Source: Manduca sexta (lineage: Eukaryota > Arthropoda > Insecta > Lepidoptera > Sphingidae). From it: a stretch of DNA of 64,000 nt. Location of the stretch: positions 6,493,116-6,557,115 of the forward strand of contig NC_051121.1 in NCBI RefSeq assembly GCF_014839805.1, in the 5' to 3' direction. Made by a program: the position numbers and the translations under genes. The notes under the pieces were generated by a model. That model was not told where the DNA came from and made no database searches. It worked only from the letters and a program-made list of their open reading frames with translations. This document shows, in pieces, positions 1-12,976 of this stretch (positions within the stretch are counted from its first letter, which is position 1; every line of letters begins with the position of its first letter).

Positions 1-115
1 CATAACGCTTTGTACGAGAGCCCCCCACCCCTGTAACACATCATAACGTTTTACAAGACCTCCCCTCCCCCCAAATTGCATTACGTTATATTTGAACGGC
101 CCCTAGTAATCACAA
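1..115. repeat. C-rich degenerate repeat at window edge
   Basis: Two or three imperfect copies of a ~40-50 bp motif follow one another: CATAACGCTTTGTA..., CATAACGTTTTACA... and ACGTTATATTTG..., each followed by a run of C. It looks like a decayed interspersed repeat inside the intron before the first visible exon of the TMEM53-like gene. The family is not identified. Confidence 0.35.
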
Positions 116-285
116 TTTTATGGAACATGTTGCTGATGGTACGATATGTTGTATATCCGCCCGGATTGTGATAATTATACCGTGTTCGTATAAAAAAAAA
201 ACATTTCTGCTATTATCTTCCCATCCTTAAGTATTAATGACCCACTTCTTTCATATATTACAATTTATTTTTTCGTTCTCCACAG

Positions 286-3200
286 TCCCCGTTCCGTTCG
301 CTGTTATCGTGTGCTCCTGTGGCCATGGTCAGCTTTGATCGAAATGCGCACACGCAGGACATCACCAAAAACATGCAGTACATCAGCAACGACAAGGTGA
401 AGCTCAAAGCCGACCCCGTCACCATGAAGTAAGTACTAAGGTATTGTATTTGTGTAGTCTTTATCTACTATATCTGCTGTAATGTTGGTGCCTTTGGTAG
501 TATCAGTGAAGATAGTGTCTATGTTTATATCATTTGTTTTATTGTTATCAATATTTTTTATGTTTTATACAATAGTTATTATCATATCATTAAACTATTA
601 ATTGCCTTCATGGAGGTTGTTGAATGCAACAAACGAATTTGCCAGTTTGATGAATTATAATAATCTCTGAGTTTGTGGTTCAGTGGCTACTAAACTAGTT
701 TGAGGCTAGTTCTATTGTGCATAGCTCTAGGTTCTAGAATAGTAATGGCTGCTAGTAATCGTGAATCAGACACAATAACCGATCAAAGCTCGTTGTTTAG
801 CGTTGCATATATTATGTATTGGATTGTAGACTGAGTAATGAATCAATTACAAGCCATCGTACAGTGCTCGATGGCCGGTTGTCAACCGTGTATCAATTTT
901 AACGACGTCTTTATTGGCTTCATTGAGTGCGAATCTACACTCCATGCAGTTTCTAAATGTTTAGTTGAAGTGTTAGACACATTTGTCGATGTCGGAGGCA
1001 AAATGATAGATATATCCTCAACTTACGGCATATAATCAAAAAGACAATGTGTGCTCATAATTTTAACCAGGTATACTGAATTAAAGATACCAAATATATC
1101 ATGCAGTTTTTAAGTAAATATTGGCAAAAAGAGAAAGAGTAACTGAAGTTACAACCAGTAGTTGCTTTGTTTTAGAATTCTGAGTAGTCCAAATTCATGG
1201 ATGTAGCTATGGGTTAATGTGATCAGTTTCGATTCTAGAAAAAGCCTTAGGTATATAGGTGTCTCGCGTGCAGACCTTTCGTTGAATTCGGCTATTAAAT
1301 TGTCTGTTTCATAAATGTCGAGTACATAGCTTCTAACAATACTGTTAGCACCGTGTTCCTGGGGAGAGTACCTTAAGTCTATTGTTATTTGTTCCACATG
1401 CATTCGTTTTGAAATAACCACATTTTGATGCAGAATTATGTATCATTCTAATGACGTGTAAAGTCTTCACGTGCTGTTAAGCGTGACATAAACGTTGAGT
1501 TGGTAAAATATAATTTTATTGGAAATTGTTATTGAAATATATAAACGAACGATGAACGGGATACTTTGTGTTACGATTTATGAGGGTTTGATTTAGCGAT
1601 ATTGTCAGATTTAAAATTTCCCGTACTAACACTGATAAATGTTAAATACTTGTGCAACATGAACCACGTTCCTGATTCTTTCAGTCGCTGAAAGTATTTT
1701 TCATACATTTTTCAAAGTACTACACACACTCACGCTTTTTATGTCTGAAGGAGTAGGCAGAGGCATATGTGGTGTACCCACTTCCCGCCGTGTGTATTCC
1801 GTTCCATTATGTGATAGGAGCGAGCCTATCGCCATATCGCAAATTCTAGACACCGGGCTAATACTGAGTAAAAAAAACAAATATCACTTTGCCCGACCCG
1901 GGAATCGCACCCAAGTCCTCAGCACTGAAGTCGTACCGTTACACAACTACAATGTAGTAATATGTTTTATATCATAGACCGATAAAGATACAACTGTTTC
2001 ATCTAATGTTAACTGATAACCACTGCTTATGAACAAACACAATTCTTAAAGAATCATAATTGCTGCGCCGGTCTTAAAGCACAGAATATTTGATCAAGGA
2101 TTGGGAAGGATGGGACCATAAGTGTCTGCCGTATTACTTCAAGCACTACTGAAATAGATCTGCAAGTTTCCAAATTTTTCCACCAGACTACACAAACCTC
2201 GAGACAGGCCTCTATGCGTGATGATCAACTGGCTGTTGGCGCGGCAGAAGCACGTGATGAAGTACGCCACGCTGTACTTGGAGCAGGGCTTCGATGTGTT
2301 ATCCGTGTCCTGCACGCCGTGGCAGCTCATGTGGCCCATGAAGGGATCGCAGGTACATTATCCTACTATATAGATCATTTCATTCGCGTAGATGCGCCCC
2401 ACCACTTTATGAGCGGGTGTGGCGGGGTAAGAGGACATGCTGCTCACGAATACTGTAACCGATAGGGAAAACAGTAGGGCGCGTCTTCGTGGGTGATTTT
2501 TTTTCTATTCTAATGATTCACAAGTTAGTTTTATTTTCACAAAATATTAAATTATACATTGTTTTGTTTCTCATTAGGGGAGGGTGGGGTTACGCAAGGT
2601 TATGCTCTTTTATACGTAAAACCCGAATTTTTTATCATAGATTCATTTATACAATTATTTTTCTTTCGCTCCGTGAAATTTATTTCTTGTAGTACCGATA
2701 TATTATCTAAAGATATTTGTAATAAATATATTTATACTACACATATTATGTTTGTAAGGGTCATTATTTACATTCACTGTAACCCAAACTTGATTTCTGG
2801 CCACTTATATTGTAAAATTTCGTGGGTCCATCCGTTTTACAAAAGTCTTGGAGTTGCTATTTGCGCCACTGCCAACCCCTCTAGAATTAAAAGTAATGAA
2901 AAAGCTATTGTTTGGTATACGCAGTTGGTGGCGGGCGACCTGCTGAACTTCATGGCGTCGAACGAGACCGACCAGCCGTTGGTGGTGCACGGGTTCTCGG
3001 TCGGCGGGTACATGTGGGGGGAGGTGTTTGTACACGTCATGAAGGATAAGGAACGGTAAGTGGTATTGGAAAATTGCTGTTTAACATTTTTTTTTGTTTT
3101 TTTAAAGCTTTTATTTAACCTAAAATATTAGCCAGGACTTTTTAGAGTCGCGGTTTGTCATTTTGGGGTCGAATTCGGGTCAAATCTTGCAACTGAGTTT

Positions 3201-6200
3201 TAATGAATAAAATATAAATTGATAGTAAAAAATGACTTTTATTTTTTTTCCTGCTATAAGTACTAAGTAGGTACCCTTTTTTAAAAAAAGACCCTGTTTT
3301 TCACTTCTTTTAACGCAGTAGTATTTTTATTCGGTACAATTTAACGTTTTGGTTGCCATTTTAGTTCAGATTTTGAACGAATAGTTTATATGGACGTTCG
3401 TGTCTATAGAATATACGTCAATGATAGACGCATTTTTTTCTGTTCTAGGTACCAACCGGTGCTGGATCGCGTGGTGGCGCAGGTGTGGGACTCTGCCGCT
3501 GACATCAGCGAGATATCGATCGGCGTGCCCGCCGCCGTATTCCCCAAGAACCAGATCATGCAGAAAACACTCAGGGCTTATATGGAGTGAGTACTTATAC
3601 TGGTGCAAATCATAATATTTCAAAGATTTCATTACCGATAATGCTCATGACAGTTGGAACTCACCAATGAGGACATGATGGAAAGGGTTGGATTTGCATA
3701 CTTTGTAAATAAAGGAAGTTGCATGTATGTATTATGAACAATATGCCACAAAATTTGCTGAATAAATTCAAAACTTCAGATCTAATAAAAAACCTCGTGT
3801 ACTTGCCATTATTTTTCTTTGTTTGACTACAAAGGGTTAATTTTATTTTAGAACAAGAAAAATAAATGCTTGTATTATATTTAACGCGTATACATGATTA
3901 AAAGTTTTAAGTTAGTTCAGCTAACTTTGTGGCTAACTGTATCTACATTAAAATTCTTATGTCTCCCTTCAAACGATTAAATATTATGAACGATCAGCCG
4001 TAAATGAAGCCATGCGTTGTTGGAAGACATTCTACAATGATTGCTTTGTGAGAAGTTCATAATTGGTCCTTACTCGTGTACCTATACATTTATTTGGGGC
4101 TGACTGTACTTTGTTGACGGTATACACCTAAATCCATAGGTATTGGACATCCTAGATTAATATTGAATCATTTATTTAAACGTAGGTGTTGCTCGCGGCT
4201 TCACCCGCGTGTTAAACCGTTCCCGGTACAAGTCACTAAAATACTGAATTTTTTCATAGCATCACCTATACGACGCTAGTTTCATGTAAAAATCACATAA
4301 AAAAAAAACATTATATTCCTTGGGAGCATATTACCGTGATACCTATGTGTTAATCCAGTGCATGGTCTATCCATATGCCAAATTTCAACCAAATCTGTTC
4401 AGCTTTTTACGTCTTCACTTCTACCAAACATTTTCACAAACCTTTATCATATATTAGTTAGATAAAATGATAACACAAATGGTTACCACAAAATGATTTT
4501 TCAAACAAATATGTTTACAGACGGCCTCGAGTAACTAGGTCTAATCGTTTTTATCATTACGCGTGTGCACGTGGGCGTTAGTCAGTACTGTAATCTGTGA
4601 TTGCTAAATTTTCCGTCACAGGTAAGATAAAAATCTAAATTTCAGACTAAATACAGACACGTGTGTCATTATCTTGCGATTAGTTTATTCATTTGTTTTG
4701 TTTGGATAATCTTTAGTCTGCCGTAAAATTATTTTTGTATTGTCATGTAGGTTATTTGTATCCATCAGTTTAGCTACCACCGTACACAACGTGTTAAACT
4801 CTCCATAGTGGTCCACGTAGGTGTCGCGTTTCGACATCATCCTGTGTATCCAGTTTCAAACAGGCCGGCACAATTGTGTCGACTGGCGAGGAATAATCTC
4901 TCGTCGACAGTCGGCTGTCAGTTGATGATCTACCTGCCCCACTCCAGTAACCATCAGTTGCAGTCGAGTCACTTTGCCGAGTGCGAAAGAGACATTTTTA
5001 ATGTTAAGAACTAGAAAGTATTATGGACACTATTATGACAAACTTATTGCGTAGTTTTATTGGCAGTATTACAAGTAATACTTCAACGTCAAAAAATACC
5101 ACTAACTTACTGCTTAGGAGTCACAAAGATTTTAGAAACAAATTAAATGCTCATGAATCTCCAAAATACTCGTTTTGACGTTTATGCGATGTTGAAGAAA
5201 GGATTAGTTCGTTTTTATATGACGTCATTTAACTATCTGAGATCTGATCCAATCTAAAATTCTCTCCTTCAAAGATAAATTAAATTGCAGAAATTTACGT
5301 AAAATACCGACATCAAAATTCAAGAAACAGTATTAAGGTTGGTTCATACGAGAAGCATTTCTCGTAACACAGAGACGAGAATACAAAACACAAATAGACT
5401 TTTTATCGCCACGACGCATGATTCTAGTTTCTACTTATCGACTGATGATAATGAAAATACCTGTAATGAAACAAGAGTTCATTATCCATATTATAAAGTA
5501 CGTTATTTTATAAATAACAGAAAGTATTATTAAAAAAGAAAAATAGCAAACATTAATATATACAATAAAATATAATTTAAAAAACGCCTTTTATTAATCC
5601 ACGCAAAACAGACTACAACGGTATTTTTTCTTTAAAAAACATGACTACAATTATAATAGAATTACAATAAAATTGGAATATATTTTTATTTTATAATTAT
5701 TATAGATAGGTACAATTTTGTTTAGCATGGACCCCTATCTAGTATAGGCCATTAGCAAAATACTATGTTTTATATTCTGAGTAGATAGCGTAATTGTTTA
5801 ATAAACATAAGAATACAATCGTGATAATGTATGCATTAGAATTAACAAAACAAGAGTTAGTAGCAATATGCTTGAAACTCCTCAGTGTAAACCAAACTTT
5901 ATTAACTTCTAGTGATATGTTTGCTGTCTACCTCCCCTAAGACTTAAAGCCGTATCGACAAACAAGTCTCGCGTTTGAGTATAATTTTAAACAGACATTA
6001 AAGATAATGAACCATTTAAAAAACAAAACTTGAGCTGTTATTTGAGCGTCAGTTTTCAGCTGAGTCGGCGCTGTTTAATTATCAAAACTTAACTGTTAAA
6101 ACTCCACATCTTAAGATATTATTTCAAATGTTATTTATGAAAGAATGACGGTCTTAAGTTACTGACTTTAACTTGACAGCATCTTAACTAATATCACACT

Positions 6201-7801
6201 TGAGAGCAAACATAAATTGACAGCCTCTCAGCTGATACACTTCATAGCGAAAATAAATAGCATCTATTAATACTGCCTCTAGACGTACAAGTCTGTTTAG
6301 AGATAAGTATGGCGTGAATCAATAATATAACAAATTATTATAATCTGATTATAAGACAATGATAATTTATGATTACATTGATAATAATCATAATAACAGC
6401 TTTAATATTATTATGATTAAACACTATTAATAAATATAGTTCATGAGAATTTTAGATTTAGTGCCCATATCACAAATTCTGAGTAAGTGCTATTCGTCAC
6501 AGATTGTTTAAGACAACCAAATACTAAATCAAACTTATCTATCCTCCCAAGTGGCAATCAAATGAGTACTATCTACATCAGATGTGCGAGAACAGTCTAA
6601 TAAAAACTTAATACTTGTGAAACAGTCCCTTAGTAATCACAGGGGCTTTTGCCATTACTCTCCACCCTTTACACGAATTTGCTAAATACAGGCCCTAAGT
6701 CGGTCTGAAAACCTTTACGAGAGACCTTTGCAGTGGCGATGGGTCCATATAACCTGATTCTTGCCGTCAAATGTAATTATCATTATAACGATTTGCAGAC
6801 CACATTTATGCATATCAGTGCGTATAAGTTATATCGGGTTTCCTTTCGCAAAATTTCACACTTCGTCTCTAGACATTTGTACAGTAATGGACTTCCTATA
6901 ACCGCTGATGAAAAATAACACTTATGTCTCATCGCCCAGGTACCACATGAAGACGTTCCACGAGGCGGCGACGTCGCACTACATCCGCTCCTCGCAGCTG
7001 TTCCACACGACGCTGTGCCGTGCGCCGGCGCTGTTCCTGCTGTCCCGCAGCGACCCCGTCGGCGCGGAGCGGTCTAACCGCAGCGTGCACGACTCCTGGG
7101 AGAAGATGGGGATTAAGGTACACCTTATATTGCTACACTACACGCTTGTCTGTTGCTTACAAAGGACAAGGCAGAAGTGTATCCACAGCATCCACTTTTC
7201 GGCATGAATGTTACGTCCCATGATGTAATAGGGTGCGAGACTATGGCGTTATCGGGCATAAATTCCAGACTCTACTATACTGAGCAGAAAAACCTAAAGT
7301 TAATTTTCCAGATCCGGGATTCAAACCCGGAAACTTAGTGCAGTATCGTACCGTGTGCGCAATACAACATACTTTCATACTACGAATCCTGTTAACCCCA
7401 AAGTTTAATTTGATTTGTGTCCAGGATGTATATGTAAATTGGCAACCCTAGTTATGGGTGTACCCACCTGTCTATATAATATGATTTTTTAATTTGAAAC
7501 CGGGATAATTGAATTAGTGTTGGAGACAAAACAATGTCGATGACATACCCGATATACCGAAATATGTAACAACTCCAATATATATTAATATTATCAACTC
7601 ACCACATTACTGTTTGCCATACAATATAAATAAAGTGAACTACGTTGTCCACAGTGCACCTGGAAATGCTGGGACAAGTCTCCGCACGTACAACACTACA
7701 TCTTCCACCCGAAGGAGTACCTCGAAGCGTTGTACTCGCACCTCGACTCGTACGGACTCGTGTCACAGCGGGATAAGGTCGAGCGGCGGATGCGAGTTTA
7801 G
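286..7801 (+). CDS. TMEM53-like (DUF829) alpha/beta-hydrolase-fold protein, copy A; 5' end missing
   Basis: Six exons joined at GT-AG sites: 286-428, 2187-2352, 2925-3055, 3449-3586, 6940-7117 and 7655-7801 (TAG). They encode 300 residues, and the frame is open back through the first acceptor, so at least one earlier exon lies outside the window. An internal ATG at 325 (VAMVSF) has good context but is probably not the true start. Hydrolase landmarks, counted from the first visible residue, are the nucleophile elbow HGFSVGG (Ser128), Asp231 in SRSDPVG and His263 in SPHVQHY. Human TMEM53 has the same order, with a FSNGG elbow, SRAD, and AHVSHL near the C-terminus. TMEM53/DUF829 proteins are membrane or nuclear-envelope associated; any enzyme activity or substrate here is inference. 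Introns carry a SINE (1735-1960), a Helitron (4182-4462), a MITE (6731-6870) and another SINE (7195-7375). Copy B at 27960-32169 is its paralog. Confidence 0.82.
1735..1960 (-). repeat. tRNA-derived SINE, family A, antisense, decayed
   Basis: Read on the minus strand, it follows the order of family A: a head with a tRNA-like box B (here eroded around CGCACCCAAG), then the body with CCTATCGCCATATCG and TTCCGTTCC on the plus strand. It lies in the first visible intron of TMEM53-like copy A. The 78-aa open frame through it is only SINE sequence. Confidence 0.7.
2546..2650 (+). repeat. Interspersed repeat shared with 35361-35450
   Basis: The segment starts TTGTTTTGTTTCTCAT, continues with a G-rich tract (GGGGAGGGTGGGG), and then TTTTATACGTAA. 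The same order recurs at 35361-35450, so it is a dispersed repeat, here in intron 2 of copy A. The boundaries are approximate. Confidence 0.4.
4182..4462 (-). mobile_element. Non-autonomous Helitron, decayed
   Basis: On the minus strand it begins after an A with TCTAACTAATATATGATAAAGG-like sequence, close to the TCTATACTAATATTATAAAG start of lepidopteran Helitrons. It ends with a GC-rich hairpin region (GCGGGTGAAGCCGCGAGCAA) and CTAC where CTAG is expected. It lies in intron 4 of TMEM53-like copy A. No Rep/helicase coding is visible. Confidence 0.55.
4795..4990 (-). repeat. Dispersed repeat related to 24150-24340
   Basis: The block reads TAGTGGTCCACGTAGGTGTCGC, then AACAGGCCGGCACAATTGTGTCGAC, then the GTCGACAGTCGGCTGTC region. 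The same blocks occur in similar orientation at 24200-24340, around GCCGGCCTGTTGGATATAAACAGG on the opposite strand. No coding capacity or termini are seen, and the class is unknown. Confidence 0.45.
6731..6870 (+). mobile_element. hAT-like MITE, right end decayed
   Basis: It starts with the terminal motif CAGTGGCGATGGG and shares internal sequence with the element at 41210-41366 (GCAGACC.CATTTATGCAT and CCTTTCG.AAAATTTCAC). The right terminal repeat is no longer recognisable. It lies at the end of intron 4 of TMEM53-like copy A. Confidence 0.5.
7195..7375 (-). repeat. tRNA-derived SINE, family A, antisense
   Basis: Recognised by GTCCCATGATGTAATAGGG, ATTCCAGACTC, TACTGAGCAGAAAAACC and the tRNA box B complement ATCCGGGATTCAAACCCGG. 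It lies in the last intron of TMEM53-like copy A, between exons 6940-7117 and 7655-7801. Confidence 0.75.
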
Positions 7802-8017
7802 AGAGTGTGGTCACCTTACTCTATATTGGCCTAAATAGTTTTGTTATGTAAGACAGCCCAATGATTTTTTTTGTGGTGACTGCCAAGTCGAATGCTATGA
7901 AGATATCTTTACCCAAAATAACGGAACCTTCCCTAACTCTTATATCTATCCAATAAGGCGTGCAGCACATTAATGATAGTTTTGGAATCATGACTGATTA
8001 TGGATGGTGCAGATTAC

Positions 8018-8023
8018 AATAAA
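8018..8023 (+). terminator. Candidate poly(A) signal of TMEM53-like copy A
   Basis: An AATAAA hexamer lies about 215 bp after the stop codon at 7799-7801. It is the first good signal after that stop. The match is short, and the true cleavage site is not visible. Confidence 0.35.
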
Positions 8024-8878
8024 AATATCAAAATTTTGTATTTAAAAAAGAATAACACTGTAATTTACAGTATTAAGGAAAAGGAAATTTCTACGTAATA
8101 TTTTATATGTGGAAAAAAACAAATATGTACTTTTTCCTTATATTAGCAGCATTATCACGTCATACAGACATACACTCGTATATCTTCATAGCACTGTTGT
8201 CAAAAAATTATTAACATAATTTTATTATAATTCTGCAGTGGGCCTTAGGTAGTGGGCATTACCGGTAACGACATCTAGTGAAATTACTTGGTACTATGAA
8301 ACTCAACTAGTGATTCGGGCGGATGAGCTAAGTGCAGTGCGGTTTGTGCATTCTTTGTTGGTACTGTTGATTTATAGATGGCGCTTATTGTCAGGCCTGT
8401 GGTTGGTGACCTTGTCATTATTTTTTTTGACATGGCAACAACTATTTGATTCCTGACAACTATTGTATTGTTTTATATCAGCTATTACTCGACATTGGTG
8501 AAACCACCGGCAGATAAACTATGGTAGCCCTACTATAAAATAACAATAAAAAAATCATCTTTTTGTTTTGATTTTATTACATGATTAGATAAGCTTGGTA
8601 TGGGTTAATTTGGTTTTCTGAAATGAAATGCAAACAAATAACTTCACATAGATTATAGAGACAGTGATATAACTCCAAGCTCTCCACTCAAGATAAGGAT
8701 GTATCTTTCAAAGTATTTTCTATTAATTAGTTTCAATCTGCCCGCCAAAAAGCCCGCCTGCCTACGATATCCGCTTGAATTAAATAAAATAAGCGGGATC
8801 TTGAAATTGTAAGCTGTAATATAATAAATATAACGAACTTAAAACGGCCAATAGAGGATTAATTAAATACATTATATG
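8024..8878. other. Intergenic sequence without recognised genes
   Basis: AT-rich sequence after TMEM53-like copy A. A segment around 8230-8530 (TAGTGGGCATTACCGG to TCGACATTGGTGAAACC) has the look of an old dispersed repeat, but I see no termini, coding frame or second copy in the window. Confidence 0.4.
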
Positions 8879-9127
8879 CAGTGGCGTAGCATACACTAAT
8901 AAAGACATGGGCGAAGTCGAATCAGTGAGACCCCTTTTCTTTCGGTCCCAAGATCTACCCAATAAATGTATCTTACCAAATATGCTTTGACACGACATAC
9001 CTATTTATGATGTGAAAAAATAGAAAAGGGCGGTAGATGAATATTGAAAAGCATATAGATTTGAAAAGTCGCACTTAATGAAGCCGTGTGCTAGGGCCCA
9101 CTTCGCCCATGCCTACCTACGCCACTG
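8879..9127. mobile_element. hAT-like MITE with terminal inverted repeats and 8-bp target duplication
   Basis: The ends are CAGTGGCGTAG and its exact complement CTACGCCACTG. The flanking octamers ATTATATG (8871-8878) and AATATATG (9128-9135) match at 7 of 8 bases. Length is 249 bp with no coding. The 8-bp duplication and CAGTGGCG ends are typical of hAT-type non-autonomous elements. The 72-aa reverse frame inside is incidental. Confidence 0.8.
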
Positions 9128-9135
9128 AATATATG

Positions 9136-9958
9136 TCGACACAATCGTCATCGACTGAACGGATGAATTCGGGGCTAGGTTCCTTTCTCTTTTACCTTTT
9201 GCAATGAAAGATAAATTGCTGTAAACTATCCGAATTCTCTTTTACTATTAAATTAATAAGGGTACTATGTCTGGATTTGTGACGAATGGGTCTTGCGTAA
9301 ATCTAAAATAGAGAGCAATTTGTTTTAACTTTTATTTTTTGTGGTTAAAATATGGATTTAATTTCCAACGCTCAATACGTCACAAAATTTATATTAAAAT
9401 AAATGAAATCGAATTTGTTTTTGGACGTTACAAATTGTATTTACAGCTATAAAATCAGAAGTAAAGAACCTATTTTTGGATTTTTATACATATTAAACTA
9501 ATAGTCTTTTATAACCTTCAGTTTCTTTCTAAGGGTAGTCATAAAAATATACGTATGACAATGAATAAGTAGTGGTTTTTATTCCGGTGTCACATTGCAA
9601 GCTGAAGAAATCATTGCTATTAATTTAATACTTTCTACTCCTAATTATAAACCAAATATTTCCGGCAAAACCGGTATATTGAAGTGAGTTATGTATTTTT
9701 ATTATAATTCGTTTTAGTTAAGTTTTTTTTTAGCCTAAATTATTGTTTAAGGAATCTGTAGCAACTAGAGTAATAAAAGCGTTTTTATATTTACGTTCTA
9801 TTTATTTACCTTTTTCAATATTAGTAAAGATCACGATAAGTATTTGAAGCGTGAAAATGGGAGCAAAATGAACAACGAACGTAAAACCAACTGTAAAATA
9901 AAGGTGATACGATATGATATCAAAACTTTCTCCTTTTTTGTCTGGCAATATTTTCAAA
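9136..9958. other. Intergenic, nothing recognised
   Basis: AT-rich sequence with many poly-T and poly-A runs. No splice-flanked open frame, RNA gene or element termini are visible. Confidence 0.5.
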
Positions 9959-9959
9959 A

Positions 9960-10275
9960 GCGGCGATAGCTTAGTTGGGTGTAGAACGGACTGCTGAGAC
10001 GAATATCCGCAGGTTCAAAACCCAAGGGCACGCACCTCTAGGTTTTCTAAAATTATGTGTGTAATCTTTGTGAATTATCGCTTGCTTTAACGGTGAAGGA
10101 AAACATCGCGACAAAACCTGCATACCTGAGAAGTTCTCTATAGGAATTTCGAAGGTGTGTGAAGTCTACCAATCCGCACTAGGCTAGCGTGGTGGGCTAA
10201 GGCCTAATCCCTCTCAGTTGTAGAGGTGGCCCGTGCCGAAGAGTGGCACAGTATATAGGGCTGATATATTTATAT
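9960..10275 (+). repeat. tRNA-derived SINE, family B, near full length
   Basis: The head carries polymerase III promoter boxes: box A TAGCTTAGTTGG (9967-9978) and box B GGTTCAAAACCC (10012-10023). The body includes GTGTGTAATCTTTGTGAATT, AACGGTGAAGGAAAACATCG, CTGAGAAGTTCTC and GGCTAAGGCCTAATCCC. This is the most complete family B copy and serves as reference for the others (11135, 32447, 34115, 41393, 62805). Confidence 0.8.
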
Positions 10276-11134
10276 AATTGGTTCAGTCTCGTGGCCCATG
10301 TAATGGGTAGATGGTTTTTATATTTAGCGTTATTGTTACTACGTTTTTGATGTCTTATACTAAACGTTAGCCTAGTCCCTCTTAGGACAAGTAACTGCAT
10401 TCAAAGCTAGTCATTATAATACTCGGCTAACGACGCTTTACAGAATCTTAGTAATATGGACGAAAATATACAAATACTGACGTCATCACCATTGCATCGC
10501 AACGTTTTCATGTTTTAAACTATTTTGATTCTCTTATCGCTGGTAAAAAGTAGATAAACCGACCGTGGGAACATCTCGACGATTACCATAATGAAATAAA
10601 TTAAGTATACCTAAGTTATAAAGATTTTAGGAATATTACAATTATAATAATAACTATACGTTATTAAACATACTACGTTTTTAAGGCCTTTAAATGAATG
10701 TGGTTAGGTTATCACAAGGTTATTACTTTTATAATTTTGCAGACTCCGATGTAACTTAGGAAAAATAAAAATGATGCGCGCGTAACGCATGCAGTTTGAT
10801 ATTATCGAAAGAATTGATATGACCATTTAAAGCATGTGAATAATTAGGAAGTTTTTATTTATTATGTCATCTTATAGCTTTACACGTGTATGCTTGCTTT
10901 ATGTTATTCAACAATTACGTAATTTTACCATTTGTCAAACATATAAATCATTTACTACCTAGACACTTACTTATTATATCCATACTCCTTCGTTACTTGT
11001 GAATTTTACACATTGATTGTTTAAAATTTTATAACGCGAAGTATCAAATACCTAAGTAGCTACATATCTTTCTTACGTAACAGCCTGTCTGCATAGGTAT
11101 GCACTTTGTATTGTTGAGGTTACAAGTTTACAAC
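10276..11134. other. Intergenic, nothing recognised
   Basis: AT-rich sequence between two oppositely oriented family B SINEs. No gene or element ends are identified. Confidence 0.45.
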
Positions 11135-11362
11135 TGATGGACTTCACACACTCTCAAAATTCCTATAGAAAACTTCTCAGGTATGCAGGTTTCATGACGA
11201 TAGTTTTCTTTACCGTTTAAGCAACCGATAATTCACAAAGAATACACACATAACTTTAGAAAAGTTTGAGACGTTTCAGTTTGTCAGAGAAGCCCTTTGG
11301 TTTAGAACCTGCCGATAATCGTCCGGCAGTCCGTTCCACTCCCAATTAGGCTGTCTCCGCTA
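11135..11362 (-). repeat. tRNA-derived SINE, family B, antisense
   Basis: The plus strand reads the complement of family B: GACTTCACACACTCTCAAAATTCC, AACTTCTCAGGTATGCAGG, TTACCGTTTAAGC, and at the head CCGTTCCACTCCCAATTAGGCTGTCTCCGC. It lies about 260 bp before the triplicated block. Confidence 0.75.
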
Positions 11363-12976
11363 TAATAATGCTTTCTCATAAAAAATATATTGATAAACAT
11401 AGTAACTTGCCATGTCCTTGCGTACAAGCATGGACGTTGCGAAGGCAAACGAGCCAGTGAGTCATCCGAGTGAAATTTCCACCTCCCATAAACATAGGAT
11501 CTAAAGCGGGGTTAAGATTGGCAAGAAAACTTGCACGAGCTATCTTACGCAAGCCGCTTTTACCGTGTAAATAGTCACAGCAAGATGACTTCTGAATATT
11601 TTGAAGGTTGCAAGACTTGCGGCGAGTAAGATGTGTTAAATATTAAAATGTTGCCGCTAGTGTACAGTGTACACGCATCTGGAAGTTCTTGCGCAGTTTC
11701 TTGTTGATTGCAGATAGAACTTGCTAGTCTCAACTTAGCTGAAAGGAAATATATTTTATTTATTCAACAACACACACAGCCATTACAGGGTACAACTAAT
11801 TCGTACTGGCGGAAATATTAACAATAACATAAAACATACAAATATATTCTATAAGTAACTATTTATAAAAATAAATTATGTAACACGAATACTAACATAA
11901 CAAATAACTTAAAACGACATTGAAAAATGAGAACGCATTATTTGTTTAAATTTTCGACAAGTTATGTCTCCTATATAAGTAAGTGAGTTCTTTATATACT
12001 TAATTACTATTGCGTTATTTTATGTGTTTATAAATTAGATGCCTCATATAACGTAGGCAAGTAATAATAAAAATAGATTGTTTGAAAAACCATGCTACAG
12101 GCTACCATTTTTAAATCGAGACATAATATCGCAGTAATCAAAACGCAATAATATAAAAATTATCTGTCCTTGAAAAGCAGACGTTTTTCTACCAGCAAGC
12201 TTGATATATTTGCTGTTTACTGCTTAGTGCACATCGGAACACCACACGCAGTGCACGCTCGCATCGCGTGTACTTGAAACAAACAAAAAATAGCCGGTAT
12301 TGTTTTAAAATCAAGCTACAAATAATCAATTTGTAAGTAATATCAAATGTGGAAGAACTAAAGTGCGGTACCATAATTATTGCGTACTTTTGTTATTTGA
12401 AAATCACTTTCTTATGCTGTAACAATTTCACTGACACAATTAGGGTATGTATAATTAATTATTTTGTTATACCGCTGAGTATCAACGGGATATTATCAAG
12501 TTTCAACACGTTGACATAAATATTTGCGTGGATTAACTTTGTGAAATTAAGAAACCTCTAGTTTGTTAATTCAAACCTAAAGGGAGGTACATAAAATTGA
12601 TAGCAATTACAAATATGGAAACCTAAAGCTTCTAAAGAACACCCTTTTTTACCTTAAACTCGAACCCAAAACTTCACAGCCCAAGTACGCTGGCACTATA
12701 CCAATACAGGCTTTTTGCTATTAGAACTACATAACGTATCCATAAATTCTTATCATTACAATAAAATTGAACCCCGAACTTCACAGCCCAAGTACGCTGC
12801 TAATATATCAACCACAGACTTTTTATTACTAGAAAAATGGCAGTCGTCTCATTAGCTAGTCGCAACATAGTTCAGCTGTAAAACACGGGGTCATGGATTC
12901 GATCCCTAGCTTACTACGTCAAAAATCACTTAGGTATGTCTTTTATTGATTTTCTCCAAATTAATGCTAAATTACT

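Noticed and set aside
1741..1977. 78-aa forward frame as a small gene
   Set aside because: It is the antisense strand of a family A SINE, with the same residues arising at 20868.
2559..3059. 166-aa forward open frame
   Set aside because: Only its last 131 nt (2925-3055) are a real exon of TMEM53-like copy A. The upstream part is intron that happens to be open, and the acceptor GCAG at 2921-2924 and alignment with copy B fix the exon start.
12843..12915. Second tRNA-like segment as a functional tRNA gene
   Set aside because: Only box-like motifs are present. The acceptor and anticodon arms do not pair.
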